The notes under the pieces were generated by a model. The model worked only from the letters and a program-made list of their open reading frames with translations. It was not told the DNA's origin and searched no databases. A DNA stretch of 64,000 bases from Prolixibacteraceae bacterium JC049 (GTDB taxonomy: Bacteria; Bacteroidota; Bacteroidia; Bacteroidales; Prolixibacteraceae). Below, in pieces: positions 1-7,224 of this stretch; position 1 is the first letter of the stretch; every line of letters starts with the position of its first letter. The position numbers and the translations under genes are program-made. The stretch is taken from NCBI GenBank assembly GCA_023369685.1, contig SACZ01000003.1, forward strand, positions 146,817 to 210,816, written 5' to 3'.

Positions 1-1
1 C

Positions 2-2509
2 TTGCACCCAGATGAAAGAAAAGGAGCCATTGCAGACTTGGCAGTGTTTCTAGAGAATAGAGAGGAGTATTTTAAAAATACATATCGATTTATAAGTGTA
101 AGTGGACAAAGTATATGGCTTGAAATTCGATTTGTTCGAATGTCTTCAGAAAGTCAGGTTTTAAGAGGCATTGCAAAGAACATTACTTCAACTCATCAGC
201 TGGAAGATAAATTAAATGTATCTACTTCAAATTTGAGTCAAGTATTTAAATATTTGATGTCTGGATTATTTGTTGTAGACGTATTGTATTCCGAAAAGGG
301 AGATATTGTCGATTTTAAATACATTGCTACAAATCGAATTACACTCGAAATTTTCAACAAAAAGGAAGGCTTCTTTTTGAATAGGAAGTTGTCTGAGCTT
401 TATCCGGATAGGGTGTCGTTTTGGATAAATATTGCTAACAAAGTAATCGATGAAGGAGAGCGATATTTTCGAATACACTACTTCGAATCTATTAATAAGC
501 ATTTGGAACTGACTGTTTTCCCTTTTGATAAATCACAGTTGGTTTTGATATTTAAAGATGTAAGTGAAGAAATTAGAGCCAAAAAAGCTCTTGCTGAAAG
601 GGAAAAAGAGTTTCGTGTACTGGTGGAGAACATGGAAGATATGGTAATTCGCTTCGATAGAGATGCGCGACATCTGTATTGTAATCCAGCTACTTTACAA
701 GCCTTTAATATGAAACAAGAGGCTATTGTAGGTAAAACACATCTAGAGGCGGGGTTCGATGAGAAAATGTCTCATTTTTGGGATGAGATAATAAAAGATG
801 TTGTAAAGGAGAAGAAACCACAGTTTGTCGAATTTGATTGGCAGCATGATAACGGGAAGAGTGTTGTCGATTGGCGATTATATCCGGAACTTGATGATCA
901 AGGAGAAATTAATTCCGTGATAAGTGTTGCTCGAGATGTTACAGAACAGAAAAGGAAAGAAATCGATTTAATGGATGCATTAAATCAAATTCAATATAGT
1001 GAAGCAAAATATCGAACATTAATTGAATCTGCAGAAGATCGAATTGCATTGTTTAATTCTCAGGGGGAAATTATTTTAGCTAATAATGCTTATTATTCTA
1101 TACTTGGATATACCAAAGAAGAGTATGCTTTGCGTAAAGATTTACATTGGTTCAATGCTGAGGTTATTGCAAAGCTAACAGAGAATAACGGTAGTAATGG
1201 GAAGGCATTTAAGTATGAATTTAGATCAAGGCATAAGGATGGTAAATGGCTGCATATGGTCGCTAAATTGGTATTAGTTCGAAATGTGAAAGATATACCT
1301 ATTGGTTTCTTAAGTATTATTAGGGATGAAACAGAAAAGAAAGAATACGAGAAGAAACTGATAAGAGCAAGATTACGTGCCGAAAGGGCAGAGCAGTTGA
1401 AAGCAGCATTTCTAGCGAATTTCTCTCATGAAATTAGAACTCCTCTCAATATGATAAACGGTTTTACTAATATTATTTTGGAAGAGACTAAAGCAGGTGA
1501 GGATACACAAGGATATGCTTCGATAGTTAGTGAAAATACTGAAAAGCTAATATTGATGGTCAATAATATTATTGATATGGCAAAATTAACATCAGGCGAA
1601 CTATCATTATCTCCAGAAGTTATTGATGTAATCTCAGTATTAAAGTCGTTTAGTAATATTCAAGAATTAAAATTGAAGAATGAGAAGAGGCTAACATTAA
1701 ATTTAAGTGTTGAATGTGACGACTCTGTGAAAATATTGGCTGATGAAAGTAGGCTTTGTCAGGTATTTGAATGCTTGATAGATAATGCTGTGAAATTTAC
1801 AGAAGAAGGACAAATAACAATGGGAGTGAAAGATTTGGTTTCTCACTTGATTTTCTATGTAAGAGATACAGGAATAGGGATTGAAAAAGAGAAACAAAAA
1901 TTGATCTTTGAGCCTTTTGTGCAAGGAGAGAATAGTAAAACAAAGATATATGAGGGAGCTGGTGTGACTTTAAGCCTAGCCAAAAAACTGGTTCAGCTAA
2001 TGGGAGGAGAACTGAAGGTAGAATCTGTATATGGAGAAGGATCTAAGTTTTATTTCAAACTTCCTAAATGGAAAGAAGAAAAATCAGAAGGCAGAAGTAA
2101 TATTATCCAGGTTCCAGACAAATGGAACGAGAAGACTATTCTGATAGTAGACGACATGGTGGCTAATTATGAATTGATGGCAGCATTATTGAAGAAGACT
2201 AAAGTCAATATTGTATATGTAGAGTCTAGTGAGAAGGCAATATCAAAAATAAAGGAACTGGAAAAGGTCGATTTACTGCTTTTGGATTTAATCTTACCCC
2301 AAAAAGACGGATTTGAGCTTGCAAAAGAAATCCGAAACTTCAATACAAGTGTGCCTATAATCATCCATACGGCTTATGACAATCAAAAGCTGAAAAAAAT
2401 CAAAAAAAGTGGTCTTATTGATGAAATAATTCCCAAACCATTTGATTCCAAAAAACTTATCAGTAGAATAGGGGAGCTTTTGTACATGAATCCCCGAAAA
2501 GGCCAGTAA
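2..2509 (+). CDS. PAS-domain hybrid histidine kinase (5' end outside window)
   Basis: Two-component sensor kinase fused to its own receiver. The reading frame is open to the first bases of the window and the only start near the edge is a TTG, so the true N-terminus very probably lies upstream. Counting from base 2, several PAS/PAC-like sensor segments fill residues 1 to about 455, a HisKA H-box (FSHEIRTPLN, His476) follows, then an HATPase_c domain with N box (DNAVKF), G1 (DTGIGI) and a G2 region (GAGVTLSLAKKL), and a C-terminal receiver with the acidic pair VDD, phospho-acceptor Asp762 (LLLLDLILP), Thr in HTAYD and Lys in PKPF. No transmembrane segment or output domain is visible in the part present. 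Phosphorelay to an unlinked histidine phosphotransfer protein is the family expectation; the signal cannot be inferred. It is followed by a hairpin and then the stable-RNA cluster. Confidence 0.9.
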   Translation: MHPDERKGAIADLAVFLENREEYFKNTYRFISVSGQSIWLEIRFVRMSSESQVLRGIAKNITSTHQLEDKLNVSTSNLSQVFKYLMSGLFVVDVLYSEKGDIVDFKYIATNRITLEIFNKKEGFFLNRKLSELYPDRVSFWINIANKVIDEGERYFRIHYFESINKHLELTVFPFDKSQLVLIFKDVSEEIRAKKALAEREKEFRVLVENMEDMVIRFDRDARHLYCNPATLQAFNMKQEAIVGKTHLEAGFDEKMSHFWDEIIKDVVKEKKPQFVEFDWQHDNGKSVVDWRLYPELDDQGEINSVISVARDVTEQKRKEIDLMDALNQIQYSEAKYRTLIESAEDRIALFNSQGEIILANNAYYSILGYTKEEYALRKDLHWFNAEVIAKLTENNGSNGKAFKYEFRSRHKDGKWLHMVAKLVLVRNVKDIPIGFLSIIRDETEKKEYEKKLIRARLRAERAEQLKAAFLANFSHEIRTPLNMINGFTNIILEETKAGEDTQGYASIVSENTEKLILMVNNIIDMAKLTSGELSLSPEVIDVISVLKSFSNIQELKLKNEKRLTLNLSVECDDSVKILADESRLCQVFECLIDNAVKFTEEGQITMGVKDLVSHLIFYVRDTGIGIEKEKQKLIFEPFVQGENSKTKIYEGAGVTLSLAKKLVQLMGGELKVESVYGEGSKFYFKLPKWKEEKSEGRSNIIQVPDKWNEKTILIVDDMVANYELMAALLKKTKVNIVYVESSEKAISKIKELEKVDLLLLDLILPQKDGFELAKEIRNFNTSVPIIIHTAYDNQKLKKIKKSGLIDEIIPKPFDSKKLISRIGELLYMNPRKGQ

Positions 2510-2525
2510 AAACAGTGTATTCAGA

Positions 2526-2557
2526 CCCTGAAAAAAAGTTTAATTTTTTTTCAGGGG
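2526..2557 (+). terminator. Hairpin after the hybrid kinase
   Basis: Perfect 12-bp stem (CCCTGAAAAAAA with TTTTTTTCAGGG) with a short loop, 17 bases after the kinase stop. The T-run lies inside the 3' arm and not after it, so it is an atypical intrinsic terminator; it may also simply end the mRNA. Confidence 0.55.
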
Positions 2558-2628
2558 GATATATTATTGATTTCTAAAAGCTTCAATGGTCTTTGGTGAA
2601 ATAAATTCAAGTAATCTTTTTGCAAAAG

Positions 2629-2659
2629 TTTGGTGGCAGTACTTTTTTTTCTACTTTTG
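2629..2659 (+). promoter_or_regulatory. Bacteroidetes-type promoter of the SRP RNA/tRNA cluster
   Basis: TTTG at 2629-2632, a 19-base spacer and TACTTTTG at 2652-2659 match the Bacteroidetes housekeeping consensus TTTG/TAnnTTTG exactly. The predicted start of transcription, a few bases after 2659, coincides with the 5' end of the SRP RNA predicted independently from its terminal helix. Confidence 0.8.
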
Positions 2660-2663
2660 TCGC

Positions 2664-2763
2664 CGGGTAAGTCCTCTACGGCATGCTCCTGCAGAATCCC
2701 CCCAGGGTCGGAAGGCAGCAAGGGTAAGCGGTTGTAGCGGCGCGATAGAGGTAGCTTACCCAC
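2664..2763 (+). ncRNA. ffs: Signal recognition particle RNA (4.5S, bacterial small type)
   Basis: The conserved SRP54/Ffh-binding apical motif is present as GGTCGGAAGGCAGCAAGGG around 2706-2724, with the GGAA tetraloop and the asymmetric AGCA internal loop side. The 5' GGGTAAG (2665-2671) pairs with CTTACCC (2755-2761), and CCTCTA pairs with TAGAGG further in, giving the long hairpin of about 100 nt expected for the small bacterial form. A consensus promoter ends a few bases upstream, and tRNA-Thr starts only a few bases downstream, so the RNA is presumably processed out of a longer stable-RNA transcript. It would act with Ffh in co-translational membrane targeting. Confidence 0.9.
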
Positions 2764-2766
2764 TTT

Positions 2767-2840
2767 GCCGAATTAGCTCAGTTGGCCAGAGCACGTGATT
2801 TGTAATCTCGGGGTCCCCAGTTCGAATCTGGGATTCGGCT
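2767..2840 (+). tRNA. tRNA-Thr(TGT), intact copy
   Basis: Full cloverleaf: acceptor GCCGAAT with ATTCGGC (2833-2839), discriminator T2840, D stem GCTC/GAGC, anticodon loop TTTGTAA (anticodon TGT), T stem CCCAG/CTGGG around TTCGAAT. The anticodon stem CGTGA/TCTCG contains a T-T mismatch at its third pair. No CCA is encoded. This is the only one of three Thr copies in the cluster with a complete acceptor stem. Confidence 0.93.
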
Positions 2841-2878
2841 CAAAAAAAGAAAGCGTTCTTTTATTAATGAATTTTCTA

Positions 2879-2960
2879 GGGAAGATACCGAAGCGGTCAA
2901 ACGGGGCAGACTGTAAATCTGTTGGCATAGCCTTCGTAGGTTCGAATCCTGCTCTTCCCA
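2879..2960 (+). tRNA. tRNA-Tyr(GTA), copy 1
   Basis: Class II tRNA: acceptor GGGAAGA with TCTTCCC (2953-2959), anticodon loop CTGTAAA (GTA), a long variable arm and T arm TAGG-TTCGAAT-CCTG. Discriminator A2960 is followed by a genome-encoded CCA (2961-2963), which copy 2 lacks. Confidence 0.93.
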
Positions 2961-2989
2961 CCAGCAAAGAGATTTCGCGAAAAAAAAAG

Positions 2990-3020
2990 TTTGGTAGTTC
3001 GAAAAAATGAATTACCTTCG
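2990..3020 (+). promoter_or_regulatory. Probable internal promoter of the tRNA cluster
   Basis: TTTG at 2990-2993, exactly 19 bases, then TACCTTCG at 3013-3020, one mismatch from TAnnTTTG. It sits in the unusually long 83-base spacer between the encoded CCA of tRNA-Tyr copy 1 and tRNA-Gly copy 1 and would drive Gly-Thr-Tyr-Gly-Thr. The same TTCG variant occurs in the putative recG promoter. Confidence 0.55.
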
Positions 3021-3046
3021 CACCGCGAAATTTTTAAAGCAAAAAC

Positions 3047-3119
3047 GCGGGAGTAGCTCAGTTGATAGAGCATCAGCCTTCCAAGCTGAGGGTCGCGGGT
3101 TTGAATCCCGTCTCCCGCT
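3047..3119 (+). tRNA. tRNA-Gly(TCC), copy 1
   Basis: Acceptor GCGGGAG pairs perfectly with CTCCCGC (3112-3118), anticodon loop CTTCCAA gives anticodon TCC, T arm CGGG-TTTGAAT-CCCG, discriminator T3119. No CCA encoded. Confidence 0.93.
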
Positions 3120-3128
3120 CACAAGTTT

Positions 3129-3194
3129 GCCGAATTAGCTCAGTTGGCCAGAGCACGTGATTTGTAATCTCGGGGTCCCCAGTTCGAATCTGGG
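3129..3194 (+). tRNA. tRNA-Thr(TGT) copy 2, lacking the 3' acceptor strand (probable pseudo-tRNA)
   Basis: Identical to the intact Thr copy from GCCGAAT through the T stem CTGGG (ends 3194), including the T-T mismatch in the anticodon stem. The 8 bases ATTCGGCT that form the acceptor 3' strand and discriminator are absent; the sequence continues CAAAAAGAAAG, resembling the spacer that follows the intact copy. GCCGAAT therefore has no partner, so normal aminoacylation is not expected. A shifted helix TTTGCC/GGCAAA could form but would eat into the T stem. Pseudogene, unusual processing or assembly error are all possible. Confidence 0.6.
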
Positions 3195-3225
3195 CAAAAA
3201 GAAAGTTCTTTAAAAAATATTGTTT

Positions 3226-3307
3226 GGGAAGATACCGAAGCGGTCAAACGGGGCAGACTGTAAATCTGTTGGCATAGCCTTCGTAGGTTCGAATCCTGCT
3301 CTTCCCA
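3226..3307 (+). tRNA. tRNA-Tyr(GTA), copy 2
   Basis: Same mature sequence as copy 1: acceptor GGGAAGA/TCTTCCC (3300-3306), anticodon GTA, long variable arm, discriminator A3307. Followed by CCCATTTT, so CCA is not encoded, unlike copy 1. Only 8 bases separate it from the next tRNA-Gly. Confidence 0.93.
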
Positions 3308-3315
3308 CCCATTTT

Positions 3316-3388
3316 GCGGGAGTAGCTCAGTTGATAGAGCATCAGCCTTCCAAGCTGAGGGTCGCGGGTTTGAATCCCGTCTCCCGCT
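3316..3388 (+). tRNA. tRNA-Gly(TCC), copy 2
   Basis: Identical in mature sequence to copy 1, with perfect GCGGGAG/CTCCCGC acceptor and TCC anticodon. It is followed by the same CACAAGTTT junction to a truncated tRNA-Thr as copy 1, showing that the Gly-Thr unit was duplicated. Confidence 0.93.
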
Positions 3389-3397
3389 CACAAGTTT

Positions 3398-3463
3398 GCC
3401 GAATTAGCTCAGTTGGCCAGAGCACGTGATTTGTAATCTCGGGGTCCCCAGTTCGAATCTGGG
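3398..3463 (+). tRNA. tRNA-Thr(TGT) copy 3, lacking the 3' acceptor strand (probable pseudo-tRNA)
   Basis: Same as copy 2: intact D, anticodon and T arms ending in CTGGG at 3463, but the acceptor 3' strand ATTCGGCT is missing and the sequence runs straight into CAAAAGCG, the start of the cluster terminator. Two copies share the same 8-base loss at the same position, so the loss preceded the duplication or both reflect the same assembly artefact. Confidence 0.6.
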
Positions 3464-3465
3464 CA

Positions 3466-3498
3466 AAAGCGTTTCTTCTAGTAAGGAACGCTTTTTTT
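3466..3498 (+). terminator. Terminator of the stable-RNA cluster
   Basis: AAAGCGTTTC pairs with GGAACGCTTT (one G-T wobble) and is followed by a run of T, a canonical intrinsic terminator placed three bases after the last tRNA-like segment. Confidence 0.85.
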
Positions 3499-3600
3499 GT
3501 TTATACAAACATTCTAATCACAAAGCCAATTTTGGTAAACATTTTATATCTTAACGCCTCGAAATAAATAGAACAATTCTATTAATAAAGTTGTGCTACA

Positions 3601-4149
3601 ATGAATATGCAAAAGAATCAATTGGTTTCATCGGCTATGACTCACGGCTTAATGCTAGGTGGGGGCTTCGTAATAGTTAACATTGTGTTTTGGTTGACAG
3701 ATAGACCATTTGCCGGAGGACAAGAATATGTCAATTACTTCCTTTATATTGGATTGATTTATCTTGGAACTGTTTCATTCCGTAAAACAGAGCCTGGAGG
3801 ATATATTAAATATGGAAAAGCGTTGGCTTATGGTGCGTTAACTTCATTTTTTGGTGCTGTAATATTTGCATTTTGGTTATTTGTACTGTATAAGTTTATT
3901 GATTCAGATTTACTGCAACAGCGTATTGAATTTACTCAGGATGCGTTATTGAACCAAGGAATGAGCGACGATATGGTTGAGCAGCAAAGTAAAGTAATGG
4001 AAATGTTTATGGGACCTGGGATAATGGCTTTTGGCGAATTGTTTGGAAAAACGTTAATGGGCTTCATTTTATCATTAATCGTTGCCATTTTTACTAAGAA
4101 GAATAACCCAGATCCTTTTGCTGATGCAACAGGTCATATCGAAGACTAG
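3601..4149 (+). CDS. DUF4199 family membrane protein
   Basis: A 182-residue integral membrane protein with about four hydrophobic segments (near residues 12-32, 45-60, 77-100 and 140-163) and a short acidic C-terminal tail. Length and topology fit DUF4199, a Bacteroidetes family of unknown function often found next to a DPM1-like glycosyltransferase; here the glycosyltransferase follows after 11 bases, so the two are probably co-transcribed. A role in envelope glycolipid metabolism is suggested only by this neighbour. The start is the first ATG after a 100-base leader that follows the tRNA terminator. No clear consensus promoter was seen. Confidence 0.85.
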   Translation: MNMQKNQLVSSAMTHGLMLGGGFVIVNIVFWLTDRPFAGGQEYVNYFLYIGLIYLGTVSFRKTEPGGYIKYGKALAYGALTSFFGAVIFAFWLFVLYKFIDSDLLQQRIEFTQDALLNQGMSDDMVEQQSKVMEMFMGPGIMAFGELFGKTLMGFILSLIVAIFTKKNNPDPFADATGHIED

Positions 4150-4160
4150 TACAATATATT

Positions 4161-5117
4161 ATGGATATCTCTGTTATAATTCCTTTGTTGAACGAAGAGG
4201 AGTCGCTACCAGAATTGGTGAGTTGGATTTCTAAAGTAATGAGTCAAAATAATTTTTCTCACGAAATTATTATGATTGATGACGGAAGTACAGATAGTTC
4301 TTGGGATGTTATTCAGGAACTGGCAAAGAATTATGATAGTATACGTGCTGTGCGCTTTTGTCGTAATTATGGAAAATCGGGTGCTTTATTTACAGGATTT
4401 GACATGGCTCAAGGTGATGTGGTAATTACCATGGATGCTGATTTACAGGATAGTCCGGATGAAATACCAGAGTTGTTTCAAATGGTGAAGGAGCAAGGTT
4501 TTGACATTGTTTCTGGCTGGAAGAAAAAGCGACATGACCCTGTTTTAACGAAGAATTTACCAAGTAAACTATATAACTGGACCGTTCGACGATTAACTGG
4601 AATTAAGTTACACGATATGAATTGTGGACTTAAGGCCTATCGCAGACAGGTAATCAAGAGTATTGAGGTGTATGGTGAAATGCACCGATATATTCCGGTG
4701 CTGGCAAAATGGGCTGGTTACGATAAAATTGGCGAGAAAGTAGTTCAACACCAAGAGCGAAAATATGGTGTAACTAAATTTGGATTAGAACGCTTCGTTC
4801 GTGGGCCACTTGACTTGATATCGGTGATGTTTATTTCACGTTTTGTGAAGCGTCCAATGCACTTCTTTGGTGTGATTGGTATCTTGTTATTTATCGTTGG
4901 CTTTGGAGCAGCCGGTTGGTTGGGAGCACAAAAGCTTTATGCTGTTGCTCACGGTATCTCAGCTCGATTGATAACAGATAGTCCTTATTTTTATATTGCG
5001 TTGACTTCAATGATTTTGGGTAGTCAGTTTTTCTTAGCGGGATTTCTTGGAGAACTAGTCTCACGAAGTTCTGCAGAGCGCAATCAATACAGAATACAAG
5101 AACGAATTGAAAAATAA
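4161..5117 (+). CDS. Family 2 glycosyltransferase, polyprenyl-phosphate (DPM1/GtrB-like) type
   Basis: A 318-residue GT-A glycosyltransferase. The nucleotide-sugar binding IDDGS motif lies at residues 39-43, the metal-binding DAD at 92-94, and an acceptor-site region with a conserved NCGLKAYRR around residue 155. Two transmembrane helices near residues 232-257 and 273-300 anchor it, as in GtrB/DPM1-like enzymes that move a sugar from UDP- or GDP-sugar to undecaprenyl or dolichyl phosphate on the cytoplasmic face. The precise sugar is not determinable. It overlaps the convergent terminator shared with recQ. Confidence 0.9.
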   Translation: MDISVIIPLLNEEESLPELVSWISKVMSQNNFSHEIIMIDDGSTDSSWDVIQELAKNYDSIRAVRFCRNYGKSGALFTGFDMAQGDVVITMDADLQDSPDEIPELFQMVKEQGFDIVSGWKKKRHDPVLTKNLPSKLYNWTVRRLTGIKLHDMNCGLKAYRRQVIKSIEVYGEMHRYIPVLAKWAGYDKIGEKVVQHQERKYGVTKFGLERFVRGPLDLISVMFISRFVKRPMHFFGVIGILLFIVGFGAAGWLGAQKLYAVAHGISARLITDSPYFYIALTSMILGSQFFLAGFLGELVSRSSAERNQYRIQERIEK

Positions 5118-5150
5118 ATGGAAAGGAGCTTTTTTAGCTCTTTTTCCATT
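5117..5150. terminator. Bidirectional terminator between glycosyltransferase and recQ
   Basis: AATGGAAA-GGAGCT pairs with AGCTC-TTTTTCCATT around a T5 loop; A and T runs on both sides let it work in both directions. It overlaps the last codons of recQ on the minus strand. Confidence 0.7.
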
Positions 5151-7041
5151 CTAACTTCTGATCAATACGATATTGAATCTTATCATTGTCAAGTAACCAT
5201 CGACAAACTTTAATAGCTTCATCCGTATTGCCTTGTAAGGAAATAGTGAGCTGTTCAAGTGTTTGTGGTTCTTTGTTTAAGATCTTCTTAATTTGTTCCG
5301 AATATTTTTCGAAATGAATGCTATCCATATCCAATTCGTTTCGAGACCTGCATACATCGCAAACCCCACATCTTTTAGTTTCTAACTCGCCAAAATATTC
5401 TACCAGCATCTGACTTCGGCATTTTGTTTTGCTTTGAGCATAGTTTAAAACTGCTTCTATCTGTTTCTTGTAGATGGCTTTACGTTCGTCGTAATGTTCT
5501 TTCGATATTTTTAAGAAGCGCTCTTCCAGACGCTCTTTTGTGTATATAATAAATGGTGTCTTTTTCTGAGGGATATAGTGAATAGTTCCCAAAGCATCCA
5601 ATCGGTTTAAATATCTGTAAATTACCTCTGTGGTTGATTTTGCTCTGTCTGCCAATAGTTGCTCGTTGATAGAAATGTAATTGGAAAACAGCCCAGTATG
5701 TGAGCGTAAAAGCAGTTTGATAAAAGCATCAAAAGCTTCGTTGGCTATTTGAAATTTGTAAAGTTCATCGCGATGAATTTTAAAATGAACTCTGGAAGGA
5801 TTATCCAGCTCTTCAGTTAGTTCTAGGTAGTCACAGCGTTGAAGAATTTTCAAGCTGTTGTATATGGTCACAATAGCCATGTTATATGAGCGAGCAAAAT
5901 CTCCAATACTAAAATCGAAAGTCATGTTTTTACCAAAGCCAACCGCAATTTTAAAGTAGTTCCCAAGAGCTTGATATACCCGCTTTATGGTTTCTATGGT
6001 CGGAAACTTTTCATTGAAAGCACGCTGAAGCTTTTTGTTGTCGGAGTTGTTGTATAGTAAAACAGCTGCAGCTTTCTTTTCATCTCGCCCGGCTCGTCCT
6101 GCCTCTTGGTAATAGGCTTCCAGCGAATCTGGAACGTCAATATGTATAACAAAACGAACATCGGGCTTATCAATTCCCATTCCAAATGCGTTGGTAGCTA
6201 CCATAACTCTGGTTGTTCCTTTTTTCCATGCATCTTGCTTCTTTGTTCTGGAAATATTGGAGAGCCCAGCGTGATAATAATCGGAAGAAACATCATGCCT
6301 GCGAAGCATTTCTGTAATTTCTTTTGTACGCTTTCTGCTTCGAACATATACAATTCCCGACCCCTTAGTTTTTTGTAGTGTTCGGGCTAGATATCCGTAT
6401 TTATCTTCCTCGTGGCGTACCAGGTATTTCAAATTCGATCGGGTAAAGCTTTTCTGAAGAACATTAGGTTGTGAGAACTTCAGCTTATCTTGAATATCTT
6501 TAACGACAAGAGGAGTTGCAGTAGCAGTTAGTGCTAAAACAGGAGTATCTGGAAGCATTTCTCGTATGGCAGCAATCTTTAAATACGAAGGTCGAAAATC
6601 GTATCCCCATTGCGAGATGCAGTGAGATTCATCGATGGTAAGCAGATTAATTTTCATCTGCTCTAATCGTTCCTGAAAGCGCTTTGTGGCAATTCGTTCT
6701 GGCGAAACGTAAAGAAATTTATAGTCTCCCCAAACAGCATTGTCTAGATTGATTTTAATCTCTTCTTTGGTCATTCCTGAATAGATGGCTAATGCTTTTA
6801 TACCTCTTTGGTTCAGGTTTTCAACCTGATCTTTCATTAAGGCAATTAGCGGAGTAATAACTAAGCATAATCCTTCGTGTGCCAACGAATACACCTGAAA
6901 CGTAATGGATTTACCTCCCCCAGTGGGCATTAAGCCAAGTGTGTCTTTGCCGGCAGCAACAGACTCGATAATCTCTTCCTGAAGATCTCGAAACTTTGGG
7001 TAACCCCAGTATTGTGTAAGTATCTGCCGGTATTTGCTCAT
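5134..7041 (-). CDS. recQ: RecQ-family ATP-dependent DNA helicase
   Basis: A 635-residue superfamily 2 helicase with 3'-5' polarity expected from the family. Walker A TGGGKS has Lys44, the DEAH-like box is DESH at 137-140 followed by the RecQ aromatic loop (CISQWGYDFR), and helicase motifs V/VI include the QEAGRAGRD segment. An RQC zinc site is formed by cysteines near residues 540-567 (KCRSQM...CGVCDVC). After the winged-helix part the protein ends in a short helix-turn-helix-like tail; no HRDC domain is evident, which fits the shorter Bacteroidetes RecQ type. A TATTTTTG -7 element on the minus strand (7074-7081) lies about 33 bases before the start but has no good -33 partner. Role: recombination repair and fork processing. 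Confidence 0.93.
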   Translation of the reverse strand: MSKYRQILTQYWGYPKFRDLQEEIIESVAAGKDTLGLMPTGGGKSITFQVYSLAHEGLCLVITPLIALMKDQVENLNQRGIKALAIYSGMTKEEIKINLDNAVWGDYKFLYVSPERIATKRFQERLEQMKINLLTIDESHCISQWGYDFRPSYLKIAAIREMLPDTPVLALTATATPLVVKDIQDKLKFSQPNVLQKSFTRSNLKYLVRHEEDKYGYLARTLQKTKGSGIVYVRSRKRTKEITEMLRRHDVSSDYYHAGLSNISRTKKQDAWKKGTTRVMVATNAFGMGIDKPDVRFVIHIDVPDSLEAYYQEAGRAGRDEKKAAAVLLYNNSDNKKLQRAFNEKFPTIETIKRVYQALGNYFKIAVGFGKNMTFDFSIGDFARSYNMAIVTIYNSLKILQRCDYLELTEELDNPSRVHFKIHRDELYKFQIANEAFDAFIKLLLRSHTGLFSNYISINEQLLADRAKSTTEVIYRYLNRLDALGTIHYIPQKKTPFIIYTKERLEERFLKISKEHYDERKAIYKKQIEAVLNYAQSKTKCRSQMLVEYFGELETKRCGVCDVCRSRNELDMDSIHFEKYSEQIKKILNKEPQTLEQLTISLQGNTDEAIKVCRWLLDNDKIQYRIDQKLEWKKS

Positions 7042-7224
7042 AGAGAAATGGAAATTTGAATTACTTTAAAATACAAAAATAAATGGGTTCTTTCAATTAC
7101 CAGATTATATTCATATAAATTTTGAATGCAGATGTTTCAACATGTTTTTGCATCTTTGTTGATCTTGATTTTTCAAGGTTAATAGAAAGTGAAAGAATTC
7201 GATATTCGATTTAGGAAAAATAAT

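Noticed and set aside
2..2509. TTG at base 2 as the true start of the kinase.
   Set aside because: The frame is open at the window edge, so the TTG is only the first possible start inside the window.
2551..3429. Several open frames across the stable-RNA cluster on both strands, including a minus-strand frame with GFEPTKAMPTDLQSAPF.
   Set aside because: They are shadows of the SRP RNA and tRNA genes. The GFEPTKAMPTDLQSAPF-like peptide is the well-known false protein obtained by translating tRNA-Tyr antisense.
7189..7224. GTG at 7189 as the start of the first parvulin gene.
   Set aside because: It would put 12 charged residues before an otherwise ideal signal peptide that starts at ATG 7225.
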